Shown here one piece after another: positions 26,618 to 34,743 of a stretch of DNA of 64,000 bases. Both the position numbers and the translations under genes were made by a program. Under the pieces are notes generated by a model, which saw nothing but the letters and a program-made list of their open reading frames with translations, searched no databases and was not told the DNA's origin. How positions within the stretch are numbered: position 1 is the stretch's first letter; each line of letters begins with the position of its first letter. Source of the stretch: Microbacterium enclense (GTDB taxonomy: Bacteria; Actinomycetota; Actinomycetes; Actinomycetales; Microbacteriaceae); contig CP116226.1 of NCBI GenBank assembly GCA_038182865.1, positions 1,054,001-1,118,000 on the forward strand, in the 5' to 3' direction.

Positions 26618-27796
26618 ATGACTCCGCCGCTCCCCCGCCTCACCGCCGCCCAGGTCGCCGCCCGTCTGGGGGTCAAACCCGAGACCGTCTACGCCTACGT
26701 CTCCCGCGGGCTCCTGCACCGCGAGCGCGACGCGCACGGCTCGAGCTTCGACGCTCTCGAGGTCGAGGCGTTCGCGGGCACGCGTCGCCGCACGGCACCC
26801 GCGCCCGCTCATCCGACCACCGGGATGCCGATCGGCGTCGTCCACACCGACATCGCCGACATCGAAGACGGAGAGCTGCTCTACCGGGGACGCCGCGCGC
26901 GCGACCTCATCGACCGCGACTTCGCCGAGGTCGTGGCGTGGCTCTGGGACGCCGAGCGCATCGACGCCCCCGACCCGGCGATCGGGAGCGCGCGCGAGAT
27001 GGTCGCGGCACTCCCCTCGCACGCGGGGGCGATGGATCGTCTCCGCGCCGCCCTGACCGGATTCACCGCCGACGACCCGCTCCGCCACGACGCCTCAGCG
27101 GCGACGCTGCACCGCATCGGCTGGACGCTGCTCACGGGCCTGCCCGTCGCTCTCGGCGGCGACCCGCACGCGGACGTCGCCCGCTCACTCGCGAGCGCGT
27201 GGCGCACGCCGCCCGACGGCCCGACCGTCACCGCGGTGAACGCGGCCCTCATCCTGCTCATCGACCACGACCTGGCGGTGTCGACCTTCGCCGCGCGGGT
27301 GGCGGCGTCGGCGCGCGCCGACGGCTACGCCGCGATCAGCGCCGCGCTCGGCGCGGCCGACTCCCCGTTGCACATCTCGGCCGCGGCGCGGACGGCACGC
27401 CTGCTCGCGCGGGTACGGCGCGGCCTCGACCCCGAGCGAGCCCTGACCGAGGCGCTGCAGGACGGCAACGGTATCCCGGGCTTCGGCCACCCGCTCTATC
27501 CCGAGGTCGACGATCGCGCCGACGCCCTCTTCCCCCTCGTGGGGGAGCTTCCCGACGGAGCCGCGACGATGGATGCCGTGCGCCGCCTCAGCGAGGTCGT
27601 CGCCGACCGCACGCGGCTGCGGCCGAACGTCGATCTCGCGCTGGCCGCGCTGGCATCCGGAGCCCGTCTTCCCGACGACGCGGCGAGCACGATCTTCGTC
27701 CTGGGGCGTCTGGCGGGGTGGGTCTCGCACATCGGCGCGGAGTACGCGGAGAAGGCGATGCGCCTGCGACCGAGGGGCGAGTACCTCGGGCGGTGA
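26618..27796 (+). CDS. Citrate synthase-like protein with N-terminal DNA-binding domain
   Basis: This 392-residue protein fuses a MerR/excisionase-type helix-turn-helix (LTAAQVAARLGVKPETVYAYVSRGLLH, residues about 7-33) to a citrate synthase fold. Catalytic residues are retained: His in DSPLHISAAARTARL, His in PGFGHPLYPEVDDRA and Asp in RPNVDLALAAL. The citrate synthase core begins near PIGVVHTDIADIEDGELLYRGR. Such fusions are known in actinobacteria, but whether they sense a metabolite, catalyse, or both is not settled. Two palindromes lie directly upstream, so autoregulation and control of the divergent synthase are plausible. Confidence 0.88.
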   Translation: MTPPLPRLTAAQVAARLGVKPETVYAYVSRGLLHRERDAHGSSFDALEVEAFAGTRRRTAPAPAHPTTGMPIGVVHTDIADIEDGELLYRGRRARDLIDRDFAEVVAWLWDAERIDAPDPAIGSAREMVAALPSHAGAMDRLRAALTGFTADDPLRHDASAATLHRIGWTLLTGLPVALGGDPHADVARSLASAWRTPPDGPTVTAVNAALILLIDHDLAVSTFAARVAASARADGYAAISAALGAADSPLHISAAARTARLLARVRRGLDPERALTEALQDGNGIPGFGHPLYPEVDDRADALFPLVGELPDGAATMDAVRRLSEVVADRTRLRPNVDLALAALASGARLPDDAASTIFVLGRLAGWVSHIGAEYAEKAMRLRPRGEYLGR

Positions 27797-27817
27797 TCGC
27801 CGCTCACGCCGGCGGGA

Positions 27818-28645
27818 TCAGCGGTTCTCCCAGCCGCGCGCCATCTCGACCACCGCGGCGACCGCGGCCTCGGTGTCGGCCGGCGCGCCGCCCGCGCGAC
27901 CGGCGACGAGCCCGGCGACGAAGGCGCTGAGCGGGGCCGCCGGACGCGCGACGCCGTTCGCGACGTCGCGCGCGAGGTCGAGGATCAGCGAGATCGGAAT
28001 GTCGCCCTCGGTGAGCTCGAAGCGTTCGGCGAGCGCCGCGCTCCAGTCGTTCAACGCCTCAGGGGGCAGGGTGCGGGACTCGGTCATGGCTCCTCCTCGG
28101 GCTGCTCGAAGATCGTCCCATGTGTCGACGTCGTGCGTGAGGGCCGGATCCGCGGCGACGAGGCGGACCGCCAGCGCACCCAGGAGCGCCCGCATCGACG
28201 CATCACGCCCGCGATCGGCGAGACCGGATGCCGCTGCCCGCAGCGCCGCGGTCCGGTACCGGCCGATGAGCCACTGGCGTCGACCGTCGTCGAGGCACAC
28301 TCCGTCGCTCCCCGGTGGCACGGGGTCGGTCAGCAGCGTCAGGGCCGGGCCGGCGGTCGGCAGGTCGCTCGCGATGACGTAGACCTCGTCGGCATCCACC
28401 TCGTCGAGGGCCGCGATGATCCCCGCGACGGGTCCGCCGAAGGGGGGATCCTCACGCACCCACGTGACGTCGAGGCCGGGGGCGAGTGGCACGGCGGCGA
28501 CGACGATCCGCTCCGCTCCCGCGGCGCGCGCCGCGTCGACCGCGCGCTGCAGGAGCGTCGAGCCCGCGATGACGAAGAGCGGCTTCACGGCCCCGCCGAC
28601 GCGCGAGCCACGCCCGCCCGCCAGCACGATCGCATCGACCCTCAC
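27818..28645 (-). CDS. MobA-like molybdenum cofactor nucleotidyltransferase fused to DUF6457-type domain
   Basis: This 275-residue protein begins with a MobA/GlmU-type nucleotidyltransferase domain (MRVDAIVLAGGRGSRVGG, then KPLFVIAG, ASDLP and DVDTWDDL), which attaches GMP to molybdopterin. From about residue 188 (MTESRTLPPEALNDWSAALA) a separate helical domain of the DUF6457 type follows. That domain is often a stand-alone protein in other actinobacteria. The GTG start overlaps the moeA-like stop (GTGA), so both are made together. The product is probably used by the formate-dehydrogenase-like enzyme at 39 kb. Confidence 0.85.
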   Translation of the reverse strand: MRVDAIVLAGGRGSRVGGAVKPLFVIAGSTLLQRAVDAARAAGAERIVVAAVPLAPGLDVTWVREDPPFGGPVAGIIAALDEVDADEVYVIASDLPTAGPALTLLTDPVPPGSDGVCLDDGRRQWLIGRYRTAALRAAASGLADRGRDASMRALLGALAVRLVAADPALTHDVDTWDDLRAARGGAMTESRTLPPEALNDWSAALAERFELTEGDIPISLILDLARDVANGVARPAAPLSAFVAGLVAGRAGGAPADTEAAVAAVVEMARGWENR

Positions 28646-29856
28646 GTCAGGAGCACCGTCACGTGATCACCGGGCGCGAGGTCGTCCCCGCTCGGTTCGA
28701 TGACGGCCAACCCGTCGGCGTCCGCGAGACCCCGCGTACCCCGGGCCGTGGGCTCGGCGAGCCATCGCGCGGGATCGGAGCGGTCGAGCCGCACCGGGAC
28801 GTACTGCACGCGGTCGACGCGCCCGCGCCACCCTCCGGCGAGCGCGACGCGGACACTCGCTCGCCCGACGTCGGAATCACCCTCGAGGGCTCGGAGCGCG
28901 GGGCGCACGAACAGCTCGAACGACACCGCCGCGCTCACCGGGTTTCCCGGCAGACCGAACAACAGCGTGCCGGCGGCAGTGCGCCCGAACCCCTGGGGCT
29001 TCCCCGGCTGCATTCGCACGCGGTCGAAACGCATGAGGTCGCCGAGGGTGTTCTTCACGACCTCGTACGCCCCGGCGCTGACTCCGCCCGAGAACACCAC
29101 GACGTCGGCCCCGGCCGCCTCCGCGGCGGCGATGGCGTCGCGAGGGCCTTCGCCCTCGTCTCCGACGCTGGTGCGCAGGACGATCTCGGCCCCGCTCTCT
29201 TCGGCGAGGCCGGCCAGCAGCACACTGTTCGACTCGGGGATCTGCCCGCGTCGCAGCGGCTGGCCCGCCGGCACGAGCTCCGACCCGGTCGAGACGACGG
29301 CCACTCGCGGCGCCCGCGAGACCGACACCCGGGACACTCCGGATGCCGCGACGGCCCCGATCCGTGCCGCCGTGAGCCGCGTCGCGGCGGCGACGACCAG
29401 ATCCCCTGCCCGCACGTCGGACCCGCGGCGGCGGATGTGGGCCCCGGGCCCGCGGTCGGCGGCGATGACGGTGACGCTCTCGAGGCCGCCGTCGAGGCCA
29501 TCGCGGGTGTCTTCGAACGGAACGACCGCGGTCGCGTCGGAGGGGACGGGCGCCCCCGTCATGATGCGCACCGCGTCGTCGGCATCCATTCGCGGGTCGT
29601 CCGCCGATCCCGCCGGGAGGTCGGCGACCACACGGAGGGTGGCGGGGAGGGGGCCGAGCTCGCGGACGGCGAAGCCGTCCATCGCGGAGTTGTCGAAGCC
29701 CGGCACGTCGACCGCGGCGTGCACCGGATGCCGCAGCACCAGGCCACGGGCCGCCGCGACGTCGCGCATCTCCGGTGCGAGGGGCTGCACGGCCTCGAGG
29801 ATCACGGCGAGGTGTGCGGCGACGTCGATCATCGGATCGGCGGGCGGGACGGGCAT
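28642..29856 (-). CDS. moeA: Molybdopterin molybdenumtransferase MoeA
   Basis: This 404-residue enzyme inserts molybdate into adenylylated molybdopterin. Domain order is typical: MoeA_N (VDVPGFDNSAMDGFAVRE, HIRRRGSDVRAGD), the MoCF/MogA-like domain with the PNVxSTGSEL motif (VAVVSTGSELVPAG, GQIPESNS, VFSGGVSAGAYEVVKN, GKPQGFG) and the C-terminal beta barrel (from VRVALAGGWRGRVDR). The ATG at 29856 has TACGCT ending 6 nt upstream, suggesting a leaderless transcript; an ATG 24 bp later is possible. It is followed by the mobA-like gene with a 4-bp overlap. Confidence 0.93.
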   Translation of the reverse strand: MPVPPADPMIDVAAHLAVILEAVQPLAPEMRDVAAARGLVLRHPVHAAVDVPGFDNSAMDGFAVRELGPLPATLRVVADLPAGSADDPRMDADDAVRIMTGAPVPSDATAVVPFEDTRDGLDGGLESVTVIAADRGPGAHIRRRGSDVRAGDLVVAAATRLTAARIGAVAASGVSRVSVSRAPRVAVVSTGSELVPAGQPLRRGQIPESNSVLLAGLAEESGAEIVLRTSVGDEGEGPRDAIAAAEAAGADVVVFSGGVSAGAYEVVKNTLGDLMRFDRVRMQPGKPQGFGRTAAGTLLFGLPGNPVSAAVSFELFVRPALRALEGDSDVGRASVRVALAGGWRGRVDRVQYVPVRLDRSDPARWLAEPTARGTRGLADADGLAVIEPSGDDLAPGDHVTVLLT

Positions 29857-29872
29857 GCGTCCAGCGTAGGCG

Positions 29873-30012
29873 CGGGGCGCGGGCGGGGGCTCGGGGCCGG
29901 GGGCTCCGGGCGCCAGGGGCTCCGGGGCGGGGACTCGGGGGCGGGGGTCCGGTCGGGTCGGGTCGGGGGCCGGGGGCCCGGGGGGGGTCGCGGGCCGGGG
30001 GGTCCGGCGGGA
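29873..30012 (+). other. G-run cluster (potential G-quadruplex DNA) upstream of moeA
   Basis: About 19 runs of three or more G occur on the plus strand in roughly 140 bases, one run being eight G long. This strand is the template for the moeA transcript start region. Such density is enough for several G-quadruplexes. It lies in the 609-bp gap 29857-30465, which has no credible gene. Confidence 0.6.
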
Positions 30013-30029
30013 GTGGGGCGGTACGCGAG

Positions 30030-30113
30030 GACGGGAGGAGATTCGGAGAGCGGAGGACATGGGAGCGGTGCCGCGTCCTCCCTTCGCCCCATCTCCTCCC
30101 CTGCGCGCCACCC
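30030..30113. repeat. Intergenic nested inverted repeat, family C copy 1
   Basis: An 84-bp unit is repeated almost exactly at 30225-30308. Outer arms GGGAGGAGAT (30033-30042) and ATCTCCTCCC (30091-30100) are perfect, and an inner pair GGAGGAC / GTCCTCC (30052-30058, 30075-30081) is nested within. Confidence 0.85.
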
Positions 30114-30224
30114 GCACCCGCCGAGAGCGGGCGGGTGAGGCGCGCAGCGTGCAGGAGGGCCCGCGGCGGGGCGGGGCCCGTCATGACCTCCCACGGTGAC
30201 GGGGACCGCGCCGCGGAAGGTCGT

Positions 30225-30308
30225 GACGGGAGGAGATTCGGGGAGCGGAGGACATGGGAGCGGTGCCGCGTCCTCCCGTCGCCCCATCTCCTCCCCTGCG
30301 CGCCACCC
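30225..30308. repeat. Intergenic nested inverted repeat, family C copy 2
   Basis: This is the second copy of the 84-bp nested hairpin, differing from copy 1 at about two positions, both outside the stems. Outer and inner arms are unchanged. Confidence 0.85.
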
Positions 30309-30391
30309 CTCGCTCCGCCCCACACCACCCTCGCTCCGCGCCACACCACCCCCGCTCCGCGCCGAACAGCCCTCGCTCCGCTCCGCACCCG
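30308..30391. repeat. 21-bp tandem repeat, four units
   Basis: Four units resembling CCTCGCTCCGCGCCACACCAC follow the second family C copy directly, with increasing divergence. They carry no gene and lie upstream of the DUF1990 gene. Confidence 0.7.
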
Positions 30392-30465
30392 CCGCCGCTC
30401 CGCGGCGCGCAACCCCTCGGCACCGCGACGGCCCCGCGAGACATGCGCCGCGCTAGCGTGAGGGC

Positions 30466-30960
30466 ATGGACGGCCTGACCTACGACGAGGTCGGCGCGAC
30501 CGCCGGCGAGATGCCGGCCGGGTACCACCACGTGCGCGGCCGCCGCATGATCGGCCACGGGCGCCGCGATTTCGAGCGCGCGGCCGACGCCCTGCTCGCG
30601 GGCGAAGCGCAGCGACGAGCGGGCGCACGGATCGAGATGTCGGAGACCCCGTTGCGCGCGGGCAGCCGTGTGACGATGCGATTGGGGCTCGGCATCCTGA
30701 GCTTCCGCATCCCGTGTCTCGTCGTGTGGGCCGAGCGCAGCGAAACCACCGCGGGTTTTGCGTACGGCACGCTGCCCGGCCACCCCGAACGCGGTGAGGA
30801 ACGTTTCACGGTGACCCTCCGCCCCTCGGGCGAGGTGGTGTTCGAGGTCGCGGCGTTCTCGCGGCCCGGCCGCTGGTTCACCCGTGTCGGGGCGCCGCTC
30901 GGGCGTCTCGTGCAGGCGTGGATGACGCGGCGGTACCTGCGCGCGCTCGACGCGCGCTGA
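30466..30960 (+). CDS. DUF1990 family protein
   Basis: This 164-residue protein matches DUF1990: YDEVGATAGEMPAGYHHVRG at the start, the RRDFERAADALLAGEAQRRAG helix, and WAERSETTAGFAYGTLPGHPERGEERF. The fold is expected to be SRPBCC-like, but function is unknown. The ATG follows TAGCGT by 6 nt, pointing to a leaderless transcript. It is preceded by the repeat-rich region and followed by another inverted repeat. Confidence 0.85.
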   Translation: MDGLTYDEVGATAGEMPAGYHHVRGRRMIGHGRRDFERAADALLAGEAQRRAGARIEMSETPLRAGSRVTMRLGLGILSFRIPCLVVWAERSETTAGFAYGTLPGHPERGEERFTVTLRPSGEVVFEVAAFSRPGRWFTRVGAPLGRLVQAWMTRRYLRALDAR

Positions 30961-31014
30961 CCACCGCCGCGCCCGGCGCGGCGCACCAGGGGCGCGGCCG
31001 GCGGCTCCGCGAGA

Positions 31015-31083
31015 TCACACGATCCGTCCGAGAGCACGCGGTGCGGGCCGCGTCGGACGTGTCGCCTCGCACCGATCGTGTGA
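31015..31083. repeat. Intergenic inverted repeat with 10-bp arms (family D)
   Basis: TCACACGATC (31015-31024) and GATCGTGTGA (31074-31083) are perfect reverse complements; GAG/CTC just outside extends the stem across one mismatch. An inner TCCGA/TCGGA pair is nested. It lies in the 309-bp gap 30961-31269. That gap also holds the palindrome GAAGCGCTTC at 31188-31197, a possible operator of the sugar operon. Confidence 0.7.
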
Positions 31084-31231
31084 GCTCGGCGACGTCGCCG
31101 GACGGTCCGGATGCCGAGGCGCTTATGCCACTCCTTCTCCCCGTTGGCAACGCCCTGGACCTCTTCTCGCTGCTTCTCGACCCTGGCGAAGCGCTTCTCG
31201 ACGCCGAGGGCGCTCGCGAGAGGAGACCGCC

Positions 31232-31273
31232 ATGAGCCACGACACCACCGCCCCCGACCGGCTGCACCGGTGA
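31232..31273 (+). CDS. Possible 13-codon leader ORF of the sugar ABC operon
   Basis: MSHDTTAPDRLHR is encoded with a good ribosome site (GAGGAG about 6-8 nt upstream) and ends in GGTGA, overlapping the GTG of the permease. The permease start has no ribosome site of its own, so coupling is likely. A one-base deletion would also explain it: adding one base would make this the N-terminus of the permease. Confidence 0.4.
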   Translation: MSHDTTAPDRLHR

Positions 31274-32223
31274 CCCTCTCCTCCGCCCCGGCCTCCGACG
31301 ACACGAAGAAGCGCCCCCGCCACAAGGCCACCTACAACCGCCGCGAAGCGATCGCGGGCTACCTCTTCATCTCGCCGTGGATCCTCGGGTTCCTCATCTT
31401 CACGGCCGGGGCGATGATCTACAGCCTCGTCATCTCGTTCTCGAGCTACAACCTGGCCACCGGGTCCGCGCGTCCGGTCGGTGCGAGCAACTACGCCCAG
31501 CTGTTCGAGGATCCGCGGGTCGCCGTCTCCCTCGGGAACACCCTCTTCTACGCCGTCATGGCCGTACCGCTCGAGATCGCCTTCGCCCTGTTCCTCGCGC
31601 TCCTGCTCAGCCGCGTCGGTCGAGGCGCCGGGATCTTCCGCACCCTCTACTACCTGCCCAAGATGACCCCGGCCGTTGCGACGGCGGCGGTGTTCTTCCT
31701 GCTCCTCAACGGCAACTCGGGCGCGATCAATCAGGCGCTCGGGGCCATCGGCATCCAGGGTCCCCAATGGCTGGTCGACCCCGCATGGGTGAAGCCGAGC
31801 ATCGTGATCATGGCGCTGTGGACCGTCAGCGGCACGATGGTGATCTTCCTCGCGGCGATCAAGAACGTGCCGGTCGACCTGTACGAGGTCGCGCAGATCG
31901 ACGGCGCCGGTCCCGTCCGCCGCTTCTTCTCGATCACACTGCCGATGATCTCGGGGGCCATGTTCTTCACCGTCATCGTGCTCACGATCGCGGCGTTCCA
32001 GGTGTTCGACCAGGCCTACTTGTTGTTCTGGCGGGATCAGAGCAACGCCTCGCCCGAGGCATCCCTCTTCTACGCGATCTACCTCTTCCAGCAGGCGTTC
32101 CGTCAGTTCAACTTCGGCTTCGCCGCGGCGATGGCGTGGCTGCTGTTCGTGATCATCCTGCTCATCACGCTCGTGCAGGTTCGCCTCGGCAACCGCTTCG
32201 TCTACTACGAGGGGGACCGCTGA
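31270..32223 (+). CDS. Sugar ABC transporter permease (MalF/UgpA-like)
   Basis: This 317-residue inner-membrane permease is the first subunit of a CUT1 carbohydrate importer. It opens with a basic segment (KKRPRHKATYNRREAIAGY), then LFISPWILGFLIFTAGAMIYSL, the hallmark of MalF-type permeases. The EAA coupling loop reads YEVAQIDGAGPVRRFFSITLPMI. Six helices fit the family. The GTG at 31270 lacks a ribosome site and overlaps a short leader frame. No ATPase is encoded here, which is normal for CUT1 systems that share one MsmK-type ATPase. Confidence 0.9.
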   Translation: MTLSSAPASDDTKKRPRHKATYNRREAIAGYLFISPWILGFLIFTAGAMIYSLVISFSSYNLATGSARPVGASNYAQLFEDPRVAVSLGNTLFYAVMAVPLEIAFALFLALLLSRVGRGAGIFRTLYYLPKMTPAVATAAVFFLLLNGNSGAINQALGAIGIQGPQWLVDPAWVKPSIVIMALWTVSGTMVIFLAAIKNVPVDLYEVAQIDGAGPVRRFFSITLPMISGAMFFTVIVLTIAAFQVFDQAYLLFWRDQSNASPEASLFYAIYLFQQAFRQFNFGFAAAMAWLLFVIILLITLVQVRLGNRFVYYEGDR

Positions 32224-33158
32224 TGACGAACGCCCTGCAGACCCCGGGAGTCGCGCAGGCGCATCCCGAGCTGGCCGTCCCGCCGCGCAGAAGCTGGCGC
32301 CGGGCCCTGAAGCAGCCGAAGACCCTCGTCGGCCGCGTGATTCTCGCGGTCGTGCTCGTGCTGTTCGCCCTGCTGTTCCTCTACCCCTTCGCGTGGTTGC
32401 TGGCGGCGAGTCTCAAACCGCGGGGAGAGGTGTTCGACAACGCGCTCATCCCGAAGACCTTCGTGCCCGGCAATTACGCCGAGGTGTGGAATCAGCTGCC
32501 GCTGCTGAACTGGATGTTCAACAGCGTCGCGATCGCGCTGCTGGCGGCGACGACCGTCGCGATCATGAGCTCGATCGTCGCGTTCGGGTTCGCGTACTTC
32601 CGCTTCCCCGGGCGCGGACTGCTGTTCGGCCTGGTGCTGGCGACGATGATGCTGCCGGGCGCGGTGACGATGATCCCGATCTACCTCATCTGGAAAGAGA
32701 CCGGACTGCTCGGCACCTGGGTGCCCCTGTGGGGCATGAACCTCTTCGGCAGTGCGTTCTACATCTTCTTGCAGCGGCAGTTCTTCCTCGGGGTCCCGCG
32801 CGAACTGTTCGAGGCCGCCCGGCTCGACGGTGCCAGCGCGTGGGGGCTCTTCTGGCGCATCGCGATGCCGCTGTCGATCCCGTCGTTCATCATCGTGTTC
32901 CTGTTCGAGTTCCAGGCGAGCTGGAACAACCTGCAGGCAGCCCTCATCTACCTCAACGCCGGCTCCGTCGACGACTTCACCGCTCCCCTCGGCATCGCCT
33001 ATGCCATGACGAAGTACAGCCCCAGCGCGGGCGGTCAGGGCGACTACCAGTACGTGATGGTCGCGTCGCTCCTGGTGACCCTGCCGATGCTCATCATCTT
33101 CGCGTTCGGCCAGCGGTACTTCGTCGAGGGCGTCGCCACCCAGGGCCGAAAAGGCTAA
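32223..33158 (+). CDS. Sugar ABC transporter permease (MalG/UgpE-like)
   Basis: This is the second CUT1 permease, 311 residues. It has FLYPFAWLLAASLKPRGEVFDN near the start, six helices, and the EAA loop LFEAARLDGASAWGLFWRIAMPLS. The end VEGVATQGRKG is typical of MalG-type proteins. The ATG overlaps the stop of the preceding permease (TGATG). The binding protein follows after 30 bp with its own AAAGGA site. Confidence 0.93.
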   Translation: MTNALQTPGVAQAHPELAVPPRRSWRRALKQPKTLVGRVILAVVLVLFALLFLYPFAWLLAASLKPRGEVFDNALIPKTFVPGNYAEVWNQLPLLNWMFNSVAIALLAATTVAIMSSIVAFGFAYFRFPGRGLLFGLVLATMMLPGAVTMIPIYLIWKETGLLGTWVPLWGMNLFGSAFYIFLQRQFFLGVPRELFEAARLDGASAWGLFWRIAMPLSIPSFIIVFLFEFQASWNNLQAALIYLNAGSVDDFTAPLGIAYAMTKYSPSAGGQGDYQYVMVASLLVTLPMLIIFAFGQRYFVEGVATQGRKG

Positions 33159-33188
33159 TCCATCCCCCCGTCCCGAAAGGACCCCACC

Positions 33189-34551
33189 ATGCGCACACGC
33201 TCACTCGCCGGTGTCGCCGCGTTGGCGGCATCCGTCGTCGTCCTCACCTCGTGCAGCGGCGGTTCCGACGACCCCGCCGCCGACGTCGACTTCTCAGCCC
33301 CGCCCACCGGCACCCTCTCCGCGTGGGGGTTCGAGAACGCCGACGACGTCGGTCAGTCGCGTCTCGATTACGCCGCCGAGAAGCTCGGCGACGTGGAGGT
33401 GACCCTGGATGCCACGGCCTTCGACGCGCAGAAGTTCACGACCCGCATCGCCGGGGGCAACGTGCCGGACGTCGTGCAGATGGACCGCCGCTACGTCACG
33501 ACATATGCCGCGCAGGGGACTGCTCATTCCTCTAGACGCATGCTTCGAGGCGAAGGGCGTGAACCCGACCGAACGCTGGTACCAGAACGTCGTCGATGAC
33601 GTGACGTATCAGGACGCCGTCTACGCCGTGTCGCAGTTCTACCAACCGCCCGCGATCCTGCTGAACATGAACGTCCTGAACGAAGCGGGCGTCAGCCCCG
33701 ACACGTTCGACACGTCGGACCTGGACGGCCTCCTCGCCGCGGTCGAGAAGCTGTACCAGGGGTCGGGCAGCACGCCGACCCGCCTCGGCTTCGATCCCGT
33801 CGCCACGGGCCAGGGCGGACTGTGGGTGCTCGGCATGGGCGGTCAGCTCACCGACGCCGACGGCACGCCCACGCTCGACGACCCGGCGAACGCGGCCGGC
33901 ATCGATGCGCTCAAGCGCATCACCGACGCGCAGGGCGGCTACGCCGCGGTGAAGAGCTTCACCGATTCGTTCGACACGTTCGGCGACGCCAACCAGTTCG
34001 TCACGAACCAGGTCGCCGCGCAGGTCGCGAACCAGTGGTACCCGAACGTGCTCGGGGCCTCCCGCGACAAGATCTCGCTTCAGGCGGTTCCGTTCCGGGA
34101 TGCCGAGGGCCAGCCGTTCTCGGTCGCTTCGGGGACCGCGTTCGTCATCCCGGCCGGTGCGAAGAACCCGGCCGCGGCGTGCCAGTGGATGACCGATCTG
34201 ACGTCGACCGACGCCTGGATGGCCGCCGGCGCCGCCCGCGCCGCGACGATCGAGAGCAAAGGCGGACTCAACACGGGTCTGTTCACGGGCTCGCCCGAGG
34301 CCGACGAGATGATCCGCTCGCAATACGTCACCCCGACCGGCGATGCCGGCTTCGACCAGGTCATCGCGACCTACTACGACGTGGTCGCCTCGGGGCGCTC
34401 CTTCGGATCCTCTCCCGCCGGGCAGGACATCCAGAACGAGCTCAACAACGCGATCACCGCCGCGCTCCTGGGCGACAAGACGACGGAGCAGGCGCTGTCC
34501 GACGCGCAGCAGGCCGCGCAGCGCGCGTTCGACAACGCGACGGCGGGGTGA
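33189..34551 (+). pseudogene. Sugar-binding lipoprotein of ABC importer, frameshifted
   Basis: This encodes a family 1 extracellular sugar-binding protein. The first frame starts MRTRSLAGVAALAASVVVLTSC with lipobox LTSC and reads to RRYVTTYAAQG. The second frame continues GLLIPLDACFEAKGVNP and runs to the end AQQAAQRAFDNATAG. The join needs one G fewer in the GGGG run at 33515-33518, after which about 453 residues read normally. Both halves are otherwise intact. A single-base homopolymer error is as likely as a true mutation; the response regulator at the window start shows the same kind of break. As written, the importer would lack its receptor. Confidence 0.88.
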
Positions 34552-34583
34552 GGGACCCGCGCAGCGCCCCGATCGCCGGGCGA

Positions 34584-34669
34584 AACTCCTGAGGATCCGT
34601 CGGCCCTGGCCGGTCCGTCCGCGGACTTCCGCGTCGGCCCTTCACCGGCCCGGCGCTTCCTCAGGAGTT
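34584..34669. repeat. Intergenic inverted repeat, family B copy 2
   Basis: AACTCCTGAGGA (34584-34595) and TCCTCAGGAGTT (34658-34669) form perfect 12-bp arms. The same core as at 7730-7803 is present, including the preceding GGGCGA. The interior is GC-rich and can pair further. Confidence 0.8.
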
Positions 34670-34703
34670 CCGCACGCGCCGCTGCCGAGCACGTCTGAGA
34701 CGC

Positions 34704-34733
34704 CGAAGGGCCCCGCCGAAGCGGAGCCCTTCG
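34704..34733. terminator. Bidirectional terminator hairpin
   Basis: CGAAGGGCCCCGC (34704-34716), loop CGAA, and GCGGAGCCCTTCG (34721-34733) form a 13-bp stem with one mismatch. It lies between the converging sugar-binding-protein gene and the Asp23 cluster. Confidence 0.75.
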
Positions 34734-34743
34734 CGATCGTCGG

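Noticed and set aside
29775..30461. Plus-strand frame of 228 codons over the G-rich and repeated region
   Set aside because: It is Arg/Gly low-complexity, translates the duplicated hairpins twice, and has no family match.
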